A stretch of DNA of 41,133 nt from Candidatus Sulfurimonas ponti. Its GTDB lineage: Bacteria > Campylobacterota > Campylobacteria > Campylobacterales > Sulfurimonadaceae. This document shows, piece by piece, positions 1-6,802 of the stretch. The stretch spans positions 1 through 41,133 of the forward strand of contig JACNLH010000079.1 in NCBI GenBank assembly GCA_014381585.1, written 5' to 3'. Numbering within the stretch: position 1 is the stretch's first letter; each line of letters starts with the position of its first letter. Under the pieces are notes generated by a model. The model made no database searches. It had not been told where the DNA came from and saw only the letters and a program-made list of their open reading frames with translations. The position numbers were made by a program, and so were the translations under genes.

Positions 1-463
1 TGTCTTCAATAATCTCTTTTCTACAATAAACTCTAACTCGACAATTTGTAACAAAAATATCCACACTGTTATAAAAAGTGATTATCAGCTTATTGCTATC
101 CTCTAGATAGTTACATTTTTTCTTGAACTCAAAAAAAACAGGAAGATAAAAAAACTTCAATACTATTGCTGCTGTAAAAATAGTTGATAAAATCAAAGCA
201 CTGATTTTATGTAAAAAATTGGCTATAAAAAAATAATCACTTCCGGTGATTTCTTTATCAATACTAAAATTAAATGATGAAAGAATAGAAAACTTAAATA
301 TTGAGAGTATCGAAATAGATGCCGAATCAACTAAAAAAAAGTAAACTAGCGAAAACAATAAAGAGATTAAAAAATAGAGAATTAAGAAACCTATAAAAAT
401 CATCAATATTGAACGTTTAAATATAAATGCTTTAAAAGCACTTGTATTATCTTTAGGGTGCAT
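1..463 (-). CDS. Two-helix membrane protein, C-terminus cut by window edge
   Basis: An open frame runs from ATG at 463 to the window edge, giving 154 codons with no stop. An AAAGGAAG ribosome site follows directly on the stop codon of the upstream gene, so the two are probably co-transcribed and coupled. The protein has a short hydrophilic start, a strong membrane helix at about residues 18-44, a 40-residue loop, a second helix at about 86-107, and then a charged part that looks beta-strand-rich from about residue 124. That arrangement recalls two-helix ion channels of the inward-rectifier type, but no TVGYG-like selectivity filter is visible in the loop. I do not recognise the family; the channel idea is only a resemblance of layout. 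Confidence 0.7.
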   Translation of the reverse strand, partial: MHPKDNTSAFKAFIFKRSILMIFIGFLILYFLISLLFSLVYFFLVDSASISILSIFKFSILSSFNFSIDKEITGSDYFFIANFLHKISALILSTIFTAAIVLKFFYLPVFFEFKKKCNYLEDSNKLIITFYNSVDIFVTNCRVRVYCRKEIIED

Positions 464-472
464 AATCTTCCT

Positions 473-1090
473 TTACTCTATGATTATTTTACTGAAATAT
501 TGATTGATATTCTCACTCAACATGATGTCAATTCTGTATGCATCCGGCTGGTGAATATGTGGAGCTCTTGGGAAGATTCGATCATTGACCCAACTTGGAG
601 ACCATTGCTTTGTTGTTTTTATAAAATCAATCGCAAAATTCTCTAAGTTGAATTCTTCTTCCAATTGCATAGCTCCAGATAAACATACATCCACATATGA
701 TTGAATAATGGGGAATTCTTTGGATGCCAAGGAAGGCTTATCTGTAATATATATCCAAATATTGTCATCTGTATTTATTTCAAATTGATTACTTGTAAAT
801 TCAATATCATTTAGATTAACTTGCTCTCTATGGTATAAAAACTCTCTTTTATCTATAACCGGCAAGAAGGATTCTTCTATTTCGAAAATGATACAATTAA
901 TTCGACTATGTTCAGACTTACTGACACCTAAAAAAGTGGAAGAAAAGGTGGGAGTGATATTTTCATTAGCGTGCCAATATCTGCAATATTGATTTAAGTA
1001 AATCGGTTCTATTTTTTTTACTTGAGGCAAGGTGCGGTTTAAAGAGCTTCGATTTAAAAGTGATCCATAACCTATAATATATGTTTTCAT
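473..1090 (-). CDS. Gamma-glutamylcyclotransferase (AIG2/ChaC-like) family protein
   Basis: This 205-residue protein opens with IIGYGSLLN at residues 5-13, the substrate-binding loop of the gamma-glutamylcyclotransferase fold. About 75 residues later comes DKREFLYHREQV, whose acidic residue matches the catalytic Glu position of ChaC-type enzymes (LDxRE pattern). Family members cyclise gamma-glutamyl dipeptides or glutathione to 5-oxoproline in the cytoplasm, but the substrate here cannot be told from sequence. The ATG start has an AAGGT site upstream. A TATAAT box at 1124-1129 suggests its own promoter behind rplS. It is followed after 9 bases by the partial membrane-protein gene. The family call is fairly secure, the reaction less so. 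Confidence 0.72.
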   Translation of the reverse strand: MKTYIIGYGSLLNRSSLNRTLPQVKKIEPIYLNQYCRYWHANENITPTFSSTFLGVSKSEHSRINCIIFEIEESFLPVIDKREFLYHREQVNLNDIEFTSNQFEINTDDNIWIYITDKPSLASKEFPIIQSYVDVCLSGAMQLEEEFNLENFAIDFIKTTKQWSPSWVNDRIFPRAPHIHQPDAYRIDIMLSENINQYFSKIIIE

Positions 1091-1123
1091 ATGCTGACCT
1101 TATTCAAGAATTCAAATTTTTGT

Positions 1124-1129
1124 ATTATA
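1124..1129 (-). promoter_or_regulatory. Candidate -10 box for the cyclotransferase-like gene
   Basis: Read on the minus strand this is TATAAT, 33 bases before the ATG at 1090, in a T-rich stretch behind the rplS stop codon. A weak -35 (TTTCTT) lies 17 bases further upstream. No hairpin terminator is evident between rplS and this box. Confidence 0.4.
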
Positions 1130-1202
1130 TCTAAAGATTTAGTTGAAAGAAAAAGTAAAAGAAGATCTAAAAGGGTGGAGTTTAAAAGTGGAGCTTAGAA
1201 GA

Positions 1203-1562
1203 TTATTTTCTTCTAAGTTCTTTAATACGAGCTTTTTTACCTGCAAGTTCACGAAGGTAAAATAGTTTAGCACGACGAACACGACCACGGCGTACAACTT
1301 TGATTTCATTGATTGAATCAGAATAAATTGGGAATATTCTCTCAATCCCAATACCATTTGCTCCAATTTTACGAACTGTGATAGTTTGTCCAGTTCCTTG
1401 TCCACGTTTTGCTATACATACACCTTCGTATGCTTGAACACGAGTTTTCTCGCCTTCTTTAATTGTTACAGCTAATTTCACTGTATCGCCAGCACGGAAG
1501 TCTGGAAGAGTTTTCTCAGCCACTTGTGCTTTTTCAAAGTTTTCTATGTATTTATTTCTCAT
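1203..1562 (-). CDS. rplS: 50S ribosomal protein L19
   Basis: The 119-residue length is normal for L19. The sequence carries the family's [17 protein letters not shown] segment (about 25-41), the basic [18 protein letters not shown] run (about 89-106) and a [10 protein letters not shown] tail. L19 sits in the large subunit at the interface with the small subunit. The ATG has an AAGGA site nine bases upstream. The start lies inside the end of trmD (11-base overlap), so translation is probably coupled. It is the last gene of the classic rpsP-khpA-rimM-trmD-rplS block. Confidence 0.98.
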   Translation of the reverse strand: MRNKYIENFEKAQVAEKTLPDFRAGDTVKLAVTIKEGEKTRVQAYEGVCIAKRGQGTGQTITVRKIGANGIGIERIFPIYSDSINEIKVVRRGRVRRAKLFYLRELAGKKARIKELRRK

Positions 1563-2256
1563 AAGGTTTCCTTGTAATATGCTTTAAAAGCTGCTCTGGC
1601 CTGAAAAATTTGGTCTTACATTCGGACAGGGCTATTTTTAGTGTGCGAATTTTACTATGATTTCCCTTTAAATATTCTTTAGGTACCACAAGATTTCTAT
1701 ATTCTTTTGGTTTAGAGAATGATGGTGCTTCTAGTAACTCACTTTCAAAACTCTCTATACTTAGAGATTCACTATTTCCTAGAACACCTTCGACATTTCT
1801 GCTTATTGCATCACAAAGTACAAGTGATGCCAACTCACCACCTGTCAATATATAATCCCCAATACTGAACACTTCATCAGCAAATTCTTCTATGACTCTC
1901 TCATCAATTCCTTCATATCTACCACTCACGAAAGCAACATGAGATTTTTTTGCCAATCTTTTTGCATCATTTTGCTTAAAAGGCTTTGCCACAGGAGTTA
2001 AAAATATAATGTGAATGTCAGGGTTATTTGTTTTCAAACTATCAAGCGCATCACAAAGAGGTTGCGGATTCATAACCATACCGGCACCGCCACCAACGGC
2101 AGTATCATCCACTTTAGAATGCTTATTTAAAGAAAAATCTCTTGGATTGAGATAATCCACACTAAATAACTCTTTATCAATAGCACGTTTTAAAATAGAA
2201 TCTTGGAAATAACCTTCAATGAGGTTAGGAAAAAGTGTTACGAAAGTAAATCTCAT
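1552..2256 (-). CDS. trmD: tRNA (guanine-N1-)-methyltransferase TrmD
   Basis: TrmD methylates G37 of tRNAs next to the anticodon using S-adenosylmethionine, which prevents +1 frameshifting. The 234 residues show the family signatures: GGGAGM at 55-60, [10 protein letters not shown] at 112-121 and [13 protein letters not shown] at 131-143, which together form the deep trefoil knot that binds the cofactor. The length is normal for the family. The gene begins two bases after the rimM stop codon and overlaps rplS by 11 bases, consistent with one translationally coupled operon. Confidence 0.98.
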   Translation of the reverse strand: MRFTFVTLFPNLIEGYFQDSILKRAIDKELFSVDYLNPRDFSLNKHSKVDDTAVGGGAGMVMNPQPLCDALDSLKTNNPDIHIIFLTPVAKPFKQNDAKRLAKKSHVAFVSGRYEGIDERVIEEFADEVFSIGDYILTGGELASLVLCDAISRNVEGVLGNSESLSIESFESELLEAPSFSKPKEYRNLVVPKEYLKGNHSKIRTLKIALSECKTKFFRPEQLLKHITRKPYEK

Positions 2257-2258
2257 AT

Positions 2259-2801
2259 CTAAGAAGCTTCTAAAATATCCATACCACCATTAACAATGAT
2301 GATTTTTTTCTCTATATCCACACTTACACGGAATGGTTCATGAAATGGGATTAAAAACTTTTTAGGAAGTCCTTTTTCCACTAACTTCTCATCCGTAATC
2401 ATTGCCAAATAGTTTGTAATTGCAATTCTTTCAACTTCATGCACATGGCCTAAACGCACACCATCTTCATATACTTCACAATCATCAATATCAAACCAAA
2501 AAAATTCGCCTTCTTCTAGATGGCAATTTTTTCTCGTTTCATCCCGTGTTGTAAAAAGTTTTGCATTGGTGAATTTTTTAGCCTCTTCAACAGTGTTAAC
2601 ACCCTTGATTCTAATCAGGCCTCTATCTAAATCCACATCATCTAAGGTGATCTCTTTTTTTAGATTTGTAAAAAAAGTTGCACCATCAAAAAATTGTTCT
2701 GGAAAGTCTGATTTATCGTGGAATTTCATATCGCCATGAATACCGACAGTTTTGCCGATAGTTGCGATATGAAGGAGTTGTTCTTTTTTTTGCGGTTTCA
2801 T
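2259..2801 (-). CDS. rimM: Ribosome maturation factor RimM
   Basis: RimM binds ribosomal protein S19 and helps mature the head of the 30S subunit. The 180-residue protein has the typical start ([17 protein letters not shown], about 12-28), an N-terminal barrel, and a C-terminal PRC-barrel with [16 protein letters not shown] and a late FLIPFHEPF segment. Length and position between the KH protein and trmD are canonical. A 74-base gap separates it from khpA and holds a long hairpin (2817-2879), unusual in a block where the other genes nearly touch. Confidence 0.95.
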   Translation of the reverse strand: MKPQKKEQLLHIATIGKTVGIHGDMKFHDKSDFPEQFFDGATFFTNLKKEITLDDVDLDRGLIRIKGVNTVEEAKKFTNAKLFTTRDETRKNCHLEEGEFFWFDIDDCEVYEDGVRLGHVHEVERIAITNYLAMITDEKLVEKGLPKKFLIPFHEPFRVSVDIEKKIIIVNGGMDILEAS

Positions 2802-2816
2802 CTAAACTGCTTCCGA

Positions 2817-2879
2817 GTAAACTTTAATCCATTCCGGCTAAATTTTACTTTGTAAAATTTGCTCGTCATGGAAGTTTAC
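2817..2879. repeat. Long inverted-repeat hairpin between khpA and rimM
   Basis: The outer arms GTAAACTT (2817-2824) and AAGTTTAC (2872-2879) are perfect complements. Inside them CCAT pairs with ATGG, and the tip is a 9-base perfect stem, AAATTTTAC (2840-2848) with GTAAAATTT (2852-2860), around a 3-base loop. The outer arm overlaps the khpA stop codon. There is no T-tract after the stem on the transcribed strand, so a simple terminator is unlikely. An RNA processing site, a translation modulator for rimM, or a dispersed repeat are all possible. Confidence 0.75.
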
Positions 2880-3112
2880 ACGGCCTCGACATTAATACGG
2901 TAACTCACACCATCTTTAGCTTTACAGCCGGAGATGACAGTTTTTATCGCACCGATCATCTTGCCCTCTTTACCTATGAGCTTACCAATGTCCGCTTGAT
3001 TAGCAAAAAGCACTATCTCTGTCACTTCACCACCTTCTTTAACTTCAACTCTTATATCTTCAGGATTAGAAGCTATAAGTCTTGCAAATTGGGCAACGAA
3101 ATCACAAATCAT
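2876..3112 (-). CDS. khpA: KH-domain RNA-binding protein KhpA
   Basis: This 78-residue single KH domain contains the GxxG RNA-binding loop as GKEG at residues 47-50, within the pattern IGKLIGKEGKMIGAIK. Such proteins (KhpA/YlqC) bind RNA broadly and often pair with KhpB; the gene typically sits between rpsP and rimM, as here. The ATG is two bases after the rpsP stop codon, so translation is probably coupled. Confidence 0.93.
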   Translation of the reverse strand: MICDFVAQFARLIASNPEDIRVEVKEGGEVTEIVLFANQADIGKLIGKEGKMIGAIKTVISGCKAKDGVSYRINVEAV

Positions 3113-3114
3113 AA

Positions 3115-3342
3115 TTAACGGCCAGTTATCTTTTTAACACGGTCACTCATTTGAGCACCAGTGCTTAACCAATAATCAAGTCTTTCATTATCAATCACTA
3201 AAACTTTTTCAACTGGCATTGGGTTATAATGTCCAATTAGTTCAATCCAACCGCCATCTCTACGTTTACGGCTATCTGTTACAGCGATTCTGTAAAAAGG
3301 TTGTTTTTTTCTTCCCATACGAGTAAGTCTGATTACTGTCAT
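3115..3342 (-). CDS. rpsP: 30S ribosomal protein S16
   Basis: S16 is an assembly protein of the 30S subunit. The 75-residue sequence begins with the family signature [20 protein letters not shown] and has the conserved YNPMP segment. The ATG has an AGGAA site. It is the first gene of the ribosomal block and is preceded by a long untranslated leader with several hairpins and a good promoter, so expression of the block may be controlled there. The protein is slightly shorter than E. coli S16 (82 residues), normal for this phylum. Confidence 0.97.
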   Translation of the reverse strand: MTVIRLTRMGRKKQPFYRIAVTDSRKRRDGGWIELIGHYNPMPVEKVLVIDNERLDYWLSTGAQMSDRVKKITGR

Positions 3343-3572
3343 ATTATGTTCCTAAGTATTATTTAAACGATATATGAACAAAGTCCATCTATCTATGCTA
3401 GCCGCTATGGCACTAAAGATATTTCTTTCGAAATATTGATACATTTTCGGGGTGTTTTGCAGAATAAAATACGAATAGTTTATTGTGCCTCTTACCGCCT
3501 TTTGGCGTCTTATATCTTGGTTTACAAGATACCTTCTAATCACAGAGGGATTATTTCAGAAGTTATTACGAT
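3343..3572 (-). promoter_or_regulatory. Structured untranslated leader of the rpsP operon
   Basis: The predicted start point near 3572 leaves about 230 untranslated bases before rpsP. In RNA order the leader has a 7-base stem TATCTTG/CAAGATA with a 5-base loop (3513-3531), then CGCC-AAAA-GGCG (3496-3507), then a 7-base stem ATATTTC/GAAATAT closed by a GAAA tetraloop (3419-3436). GGCAC and GTGCC (3485-3489 with 3409-3413) could pair around the last stem. No convincing coding frame fills it. A ribosomal-protein autoregulatory leader is a reasonable inference. Confidence 0.5.
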
Positions 3573-3578
3573 GGCGGA

Positions 3579-3607
3579 ATTATAGCTAAGTGTTTCTTAA
3601 AAGTAAA
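3579..3607 (-). promoter_or_regulatory. Promoter of the rpsP-khpA-rimM-trmD-rplS operon
   Basis: On the minus strand TTTACT (3602-3607) and TATAAT (3579-3584) are separated by exactly 17 bases, giving a perfect -10 box and a 4-of-6 match to the -35 consensus. It follows the structured element behind ffh and precedes the rpsP leader. Confidence 0.6.
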
Positions 3608-3648
3608 GAAGTAAATAGTTATATAATATTCCATACGCTCAAGCCCAA

Positions 3649-3760
3649 TAGTAAAAGGTAAAAGAGTGATGTATATTCAAGGCGCATAGTGAGGAAGTGC
3701 ACTATTGTGCATGACGAACGCAGCAACGCAGAAGATGCATTGCTATTTTGCATTTTACTA
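3649..3760. repeat. Structured inverted-repeat element behind ffh
   Basis: Outer arms at 3649-3666 and 3743-3760 match as inverted repeats at 15 of 18 positions, and the right arm includes the ffh stop codon. In the middle is the palindrome TGCAC-TATT-GTGCA (3698-3711). The sequence between arm and palindrome is GC-richer than the flanks (minus strand: CTGCGTTGCTGCGTTCGTC, and TATGCGCCTTGAA on the other side). The layout resembles the elements at 5620-5717 and 5726-5821. No transposase or T-tract terminator is associated. Confidence 0.6.
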
Positions 3761-5104
3761 GCGAGGAAGAGCTCCGGCTCCACCCATCTGTCCCATCATG
3801 GCTTGAAGATCTTTCATTCCCTTGGGACCGGAGAATTTTTTCGCCATTTTTCCTGCATTTTTAAACTGTTTAATCATACGGTTGATTTCAACCTGCGTTA
3901 AACCGCAACCTTTTGCTATTCTAATCTTACGAGAGTTGTTTAAAAGATCAGGATTTTCTCTCTCTTTCACCGTCATAGAAGAAACCATAGCCTTGATATT
4001 TTTTAATTCACCAGAATTCTCAAAATCAAAATCTTTAATAGCTTTGGACATATTTCCCATTCCTGGAATCATTCCCATGATAGAACTCATTGAACCCATT
4101 TTTTTCATAGATTCCATCTGCTCAAGGAAGTCATTAAAATTAAATTTCCCTTTTTTGATTTTTTGAGTAAGCCTTTTTGCATCTTTTTCATCTATAACAG
4201 AAGCGGTTTTCTCAGCAAGTCCTTCAATGTCTCCAAAGCCCATAAGACGGTTTACAACACGCTCAGGTATGAAAACTTCTAAATCTTCCATTTTCTCGCC
4301 ACTTCCGATGAAGCGAAGTGGAACTTGAACTTGCGAAGATAATCCTAGTGCCACACCGCCTTTTGAATCACCGTCATACTTTGAAAGAATAACACCGTCT
4401 ATTCCGATTTGTTCCTTAAATGAGGTGGCAGTTCGAATAGCATCCTGACCAGTCAATGAATCAGCCACATAATAAATCTCATGAGGGTTTGCCACTTTTT
4501 TAACTTCACTTAATTCACCCATAAGTGCATCATCGATTGCCAAACGACCGGCTGTATCTATTAAAACCACATCATAAAGTTTAGAGTTTGCATACTTCAT
4601 TGCAGCAGATACAACCTCCACAGGGTTGGTGGAATCTGTTTCTTCAAATAGTTCCACATCAATCTGTGCAGTGATTTGGCGAAGTTGTTCAACCGCAGCT
4701 AAACGTTGTAAATCGGCTGCAACAATAAGAACTTTCTTTTGTTTATTTTTTAAATATACCGCTAACTTACCGGTGGTGGTTGTTTTACCTGAACCTTGCA
4801 AACCTGTCATCAAAATAACTGTAGGAGGATTCGGCGAGAAAGTGAAACCTTTGCTTCCGCCGATTTCTAAAAGATCATAAAGTGCTGTACGCATCGCTTC
4901 AAGAAACTGATCTTTTCCAATCCCTTTTTCTTTCGTGCCAGCTTCAACTTTCACTATTAACTCTTTAACAACCTTGTGATTCACATCTGCTTTGAGTAAG
5001 TTTTTCTTTAACTCATTAAGCGCTTTTGTAAGCGCCTTGTCATCATCACGAAAACGAATCTTTTTTATTGCACTTGTAAACGAGTCTGTTAATGTATCAA
5101 ACAT
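3758..5104 (-). CDS. ffh: Signal recognition particle protein Ffh
   Basis: Ffh is the GTPase of the signal recognition particle and delivers nascent inner-membrane proteins to FtsY. The 448 residues include the helical N domain, the P-loop GLQGSGKTTT at 101-110, DTAGR in the G domain, and a methionine-rich M domain at about 325 onward that binds signal sequences and 4.5S RNA, with a GPKGMKDLQAMMGQMGG tail. Length is normal. The ATG has an AAGGT site. It lies 19 bases behind the YaiI-like gene. I found no 4.5S RNA gene beside it. Confidence 0.98.
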   Translation of the reverse strand: MFDTLTDSFTSAIKKIRFRDDDKALTKALNELKKNLLKADVNHKVVKELIVKVEAGTKEKGIGKDQFLEAMRTALYDLLEIGGSKGFTFSPNPPTVILMTGLQGSGKTTTTGKLAVYLKNKQKKVLIVAADLQRLAAVEQLRQITAQIDVELFEETDSTNPVEVVSAAMKYANSKLYDVVLIDTAGRLAIDDALMGELSEVKKVANPHEIYYVADSLTGQDAIRTATSFKEQIGIDGVILSKYDGDSKGGVALGLSSQVQVPLRFIGSGEKMEDLEVFIPERVVNRLMGFGDIEGLAEKTASVIDEKDAKRLTQKIKKGKFNFNDFLEQMESMKKMGSMSSIMGMIPGMGNMSKAIKDFDFENSGELKNIKAMVSSMTVKERENPDLLNNSRKIRIAKGCGLTQVEINRMIKQFKNAGKMAKKFSGPKGMKDLQAMMGQMGGAGALPR

Positions 5105-5123
5105 AAAATACCTTATAAAATTA

Positions 5124-5585
5124 TTATTTTTGAATTATAGCTAATTTAGATAAAAATGCATTGAGTTGGTTTGCAAACATCTCAGCATCTTTTTGTCCAA
5201 AAGGTTTAGGACCTTTAGTTATTTCACCGCTTTCACGGATTTTTTCCATTAAGTTGCGCATCGCCAAATACTGTTTTATATTATCCACACTGTAAAGCTC
5301 ACCTCTATGGTCTATCGCATGAGCATTTTTGCTTATCGTTCTGTCTGCTAAAGGTATGTCTGCGGTTATCACCAAGTCACCCTCTTCTAGCATAGCAACA
5401 ATCTCATTATCTGCTTCATCAGCACCGGCTTCGACAATCATGTACTCTATTAAGCTTGATTTTCCGATACTCACTTTTTTATTTGCCACCACTATCGTTT
5501 GGATATTTAAACGTTGGATTTGTTTAAGCAGTATAGGTTTTAAGATATTTGGAAATGCATCTCCATCCACATATAATTTAAACAT
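5124..5585 (-). CDS. YaiI/YqxD family protein (DUF188)
   Basis: I chose the ATG at 5585 because family members start with a YVDxDA motif (here FKLYVDGDAFPN from residue 2) and because GGAGAGG sits at the right distance; the open frame reaches 15 codons further upstream without support. This gives 153 residues. Conserved features include ITADIPLADR and the DHRGELY segment. The fold resembles PIN-type nucleases and has conserved aspartates, but the function of the family is not established. It lies just upstream of ffh; the 252 bases before it hold two structured repeats. Confidence 0.88.
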   Translation of the reverse strand: MFKLYVDGDAFPNILKPILLKQIQRLNIQTIVVANKKVSIGKSSLIEYMIVEAGADEADNEIVAMLEEGDLVITADIPLADRTISKNAHAIDHRGELYSVDNIKQYLAMRNLMEKIRESGEITKGPKPFGQKDAEMFANQLNAFLSKLAIIQK

Positions 5586-5619
5586 ATTAAGTACCTCTCC
5601 ATAAATAACCCAAATTTCA

Positions 5620-5717
5620 GCGAAAAGCAAATAGTTCTAGTGCTAGGCAGATTTCTGCAGGACTAGCTTGCTAATCCAAAGGAATCTAACGACGCAATAG
5701 GGCTATTTGCTTTTCGC
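5620..5717. repeat. Structured inverted-repeat element, 15-base perfect arms
   Basis: The arms at 5620-5634 and 5703-5717 (core CGAAAAGCAAATAG and its complement) are perfect inverted repeats around a 68-base interior. The interior carries nested short palindromes (CAGA-TT-TCTG near 5648-5657, flanked by CTAG repeats) and, on the minus strand, TTGCGTCGTTAG. It stands between the DUF429/GIY-YIG gene and the YaiI-like gene, next to a second element. No coding frame or transposase is present. Confidence 0.7.
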
Positions 5718-5725
5718 CCGAAGGG

Positions 5726-5821
5726 AAGTTTAAAAAGAGGGCTACTGCTTCGTTGAAAATCCTTGAAGCTACTAGTAGCTCCTACGAATCTTCGCCTTAC
5801 ATTAGCCCTCTTTTTAAGCTT
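5726..5821. repeat. Structured inverted-repeat element with central 14-base palindrome
   Basis: The arms at 5726-5744 and 5803-5821 match at 18 of 19 positions (core AAAAAGAGGGCTA and its complement). The centre is the perfect palindrome AGCTACTAGTAGCT at 5767-5780. One side reads GCTTCGTTGAAAATCCTTG and the other CCTACGAATCTTCGCC. Because each arm ends in a run of T on its own exit side, the outer stem might also stop transcription in both directions, though the 58-base interior is long for that. Confidence 0.7.
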
Positions 5822-5837
5822 CTGAAAATGGGATTAT

Positions 5838-6791
5838 TTATGGAGATGTACTTATTAGCTCCAGTTTTTCTTTTCTTGAGAGTTGTTTTATTGCGTACTC
5901 TCTTTGCATCGCGTGAACTTTACCATCCGCATTTTCAAAATATACCAACTTCACCGGTCTTCGCACTTTTGTGTATTTTGCACCTACATTAGAAGTGTTG
6001 TGTTCTTGCACTCTTCTTTGTAAGTTTGTTGTCACTCCTGTGTAAAGTGTATCATCGGAACATTGAAGCATGTAGACCTTCCAAGAACTTACAGGCGTTA
6101 CAAAGGTGTCGTTGCCCTCCACTTGATAAAATCTAGCCTCATTAAAGCGGCAATGGTACATACTGTATCCACATACCAATGAATCAAGCGTATCTTCATA
6201 GTCTTTTAATTTCTGCCCTTTACACTCTCTTATATCAACTTTTAAAAGAGGGTGCGCAGAAACAACTTTAGATAAATACTTTTTATATATATCCAGCTGT
6301 TCTCTGATAAACTCAGTATTACGCCCTTTTTTTCTTTTATAGGGAAGAATTTTATGATTGTTAAAAAGCATCGCAATAGTTGCGTTGGGGTACACTTCAA
6401 AAAGCACTTTGTCGTTTTTAAAATCTCTTTTAAATCCAGATGCTACAAGTTTTTTATACAACTCTTCACTTCTAATATTCGGGGAATGTTTTTTCAGGAT
6501 TTTTCTATTTGCAGGAAGCATAGAGATTTTATATTTTGCAAAATCTTTGTTGAAGTTTTTTTCTATTTCACGGTTGCCACTTTCATTTGGAACAACTAAA
6601 GGTGCATCCACACCAACATAAACCTTATGCTCTTCATATTTTTGTATCTCTTTAACTATTTCATCTATCGATTTCAGAAGTTGAATATCAAGAATTTTCA
6701 AACTTTTAGATTTTGGATGAGAGATTAAGACACAAAAGCCTGAGAGATTTTTCTCTCCCCAAGCCAAGTCTATGCCTATGTAAATATCCAA
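5838..6791 (-). CDS. DUF429 - GIY-YIG nuclease fusion protein
   Basis: This 317-residue protein joins two domains. Residues 1 to about 225 match DUF429, an RNase H-like fold: GIDLAWG at 6-12, GVDAPLVVP near 60, FEVYP near 131 and DTLDSLVCGY near 200 supply the expected acidic residues. Residues from about 235 to the end are a compact GIY-YIG (UvrC/URI type) nuclease domain with WKVYMLQC, LYTGVTTNLQRRVQEHN and a late QREYAIKQLSRKEK helix. The start is TTG with an AAGG site about ten bases before it; no ATG would preserve the first strand. Both parts are nuclease-like, but substrate and role are unknown. It sits 11 bases behind the pseudouridine synthase gene. Confidence 0.85.
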   Translation of the reverse strand: MDIYIGIDLAWGEKNLSGFCVLISHPKSKSLKILDIQLLKSIDEIVKEIQKYEEHKVYVGVDAPLVVPNESGNREIEKNFNKDFAKYKISMLPANRKILKKHSPNIRSEELYKKLVASGFKRDFKNDKVLFEVYPNATIAMLFNNHKILPYKRKKGRNTEFIREQLDIYKKYLSKVVSAHPLLKVDIRECKGQKLKDYEDTLDSLVCGYSMYHCRFNEARFYQVEGNDTFVTPVSSWKVYMLQCSDDTLYTGVTTNLQRRVQEHNTSNVGAKYTKVRRPVKLVYFENADGKVHAMQREYAIKQLSRKEKLELISTSP

Positions 6792-6802
6792 AAAAAGAAA
6801 CC

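Noticed and set aside
100-155. Apparent frameshift in the minus-strand membrane protein at runs of A/T
   Set aside because: A first reading lost one base in the 7-A run at 148-154. Codon-by-codon counting from the ATG at 463 keeps the frame open to the window edge.
3352-3543. 63-codon open frame between ffh and rpsP
   Set aside because: The start is GTG without a ribosome site, the peptide resembles nothing known to me, and the stretch is better explained as the structured rpsP leader.
3343-3757. 4.5S signal recognition particle RNA next to ffh
   Set aside because: The conserved GGAAGCAGCC-type core is absent from both strands of this gap.
5586-5630. Longer N-terminus for the YaiI-like protein
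   Set aside because: The family begins at the YVDGDA strand, and GGAGAGG is spaced for the ATG at 5585. The extension enters the repeat element.
3649-5821. Insertion sequence or transposon explaining the inverted-repeat elements
   Set aside because: No transposase frame lies inside or beside them and no target duplication could be recognised, so they are reported only as structured repeats.
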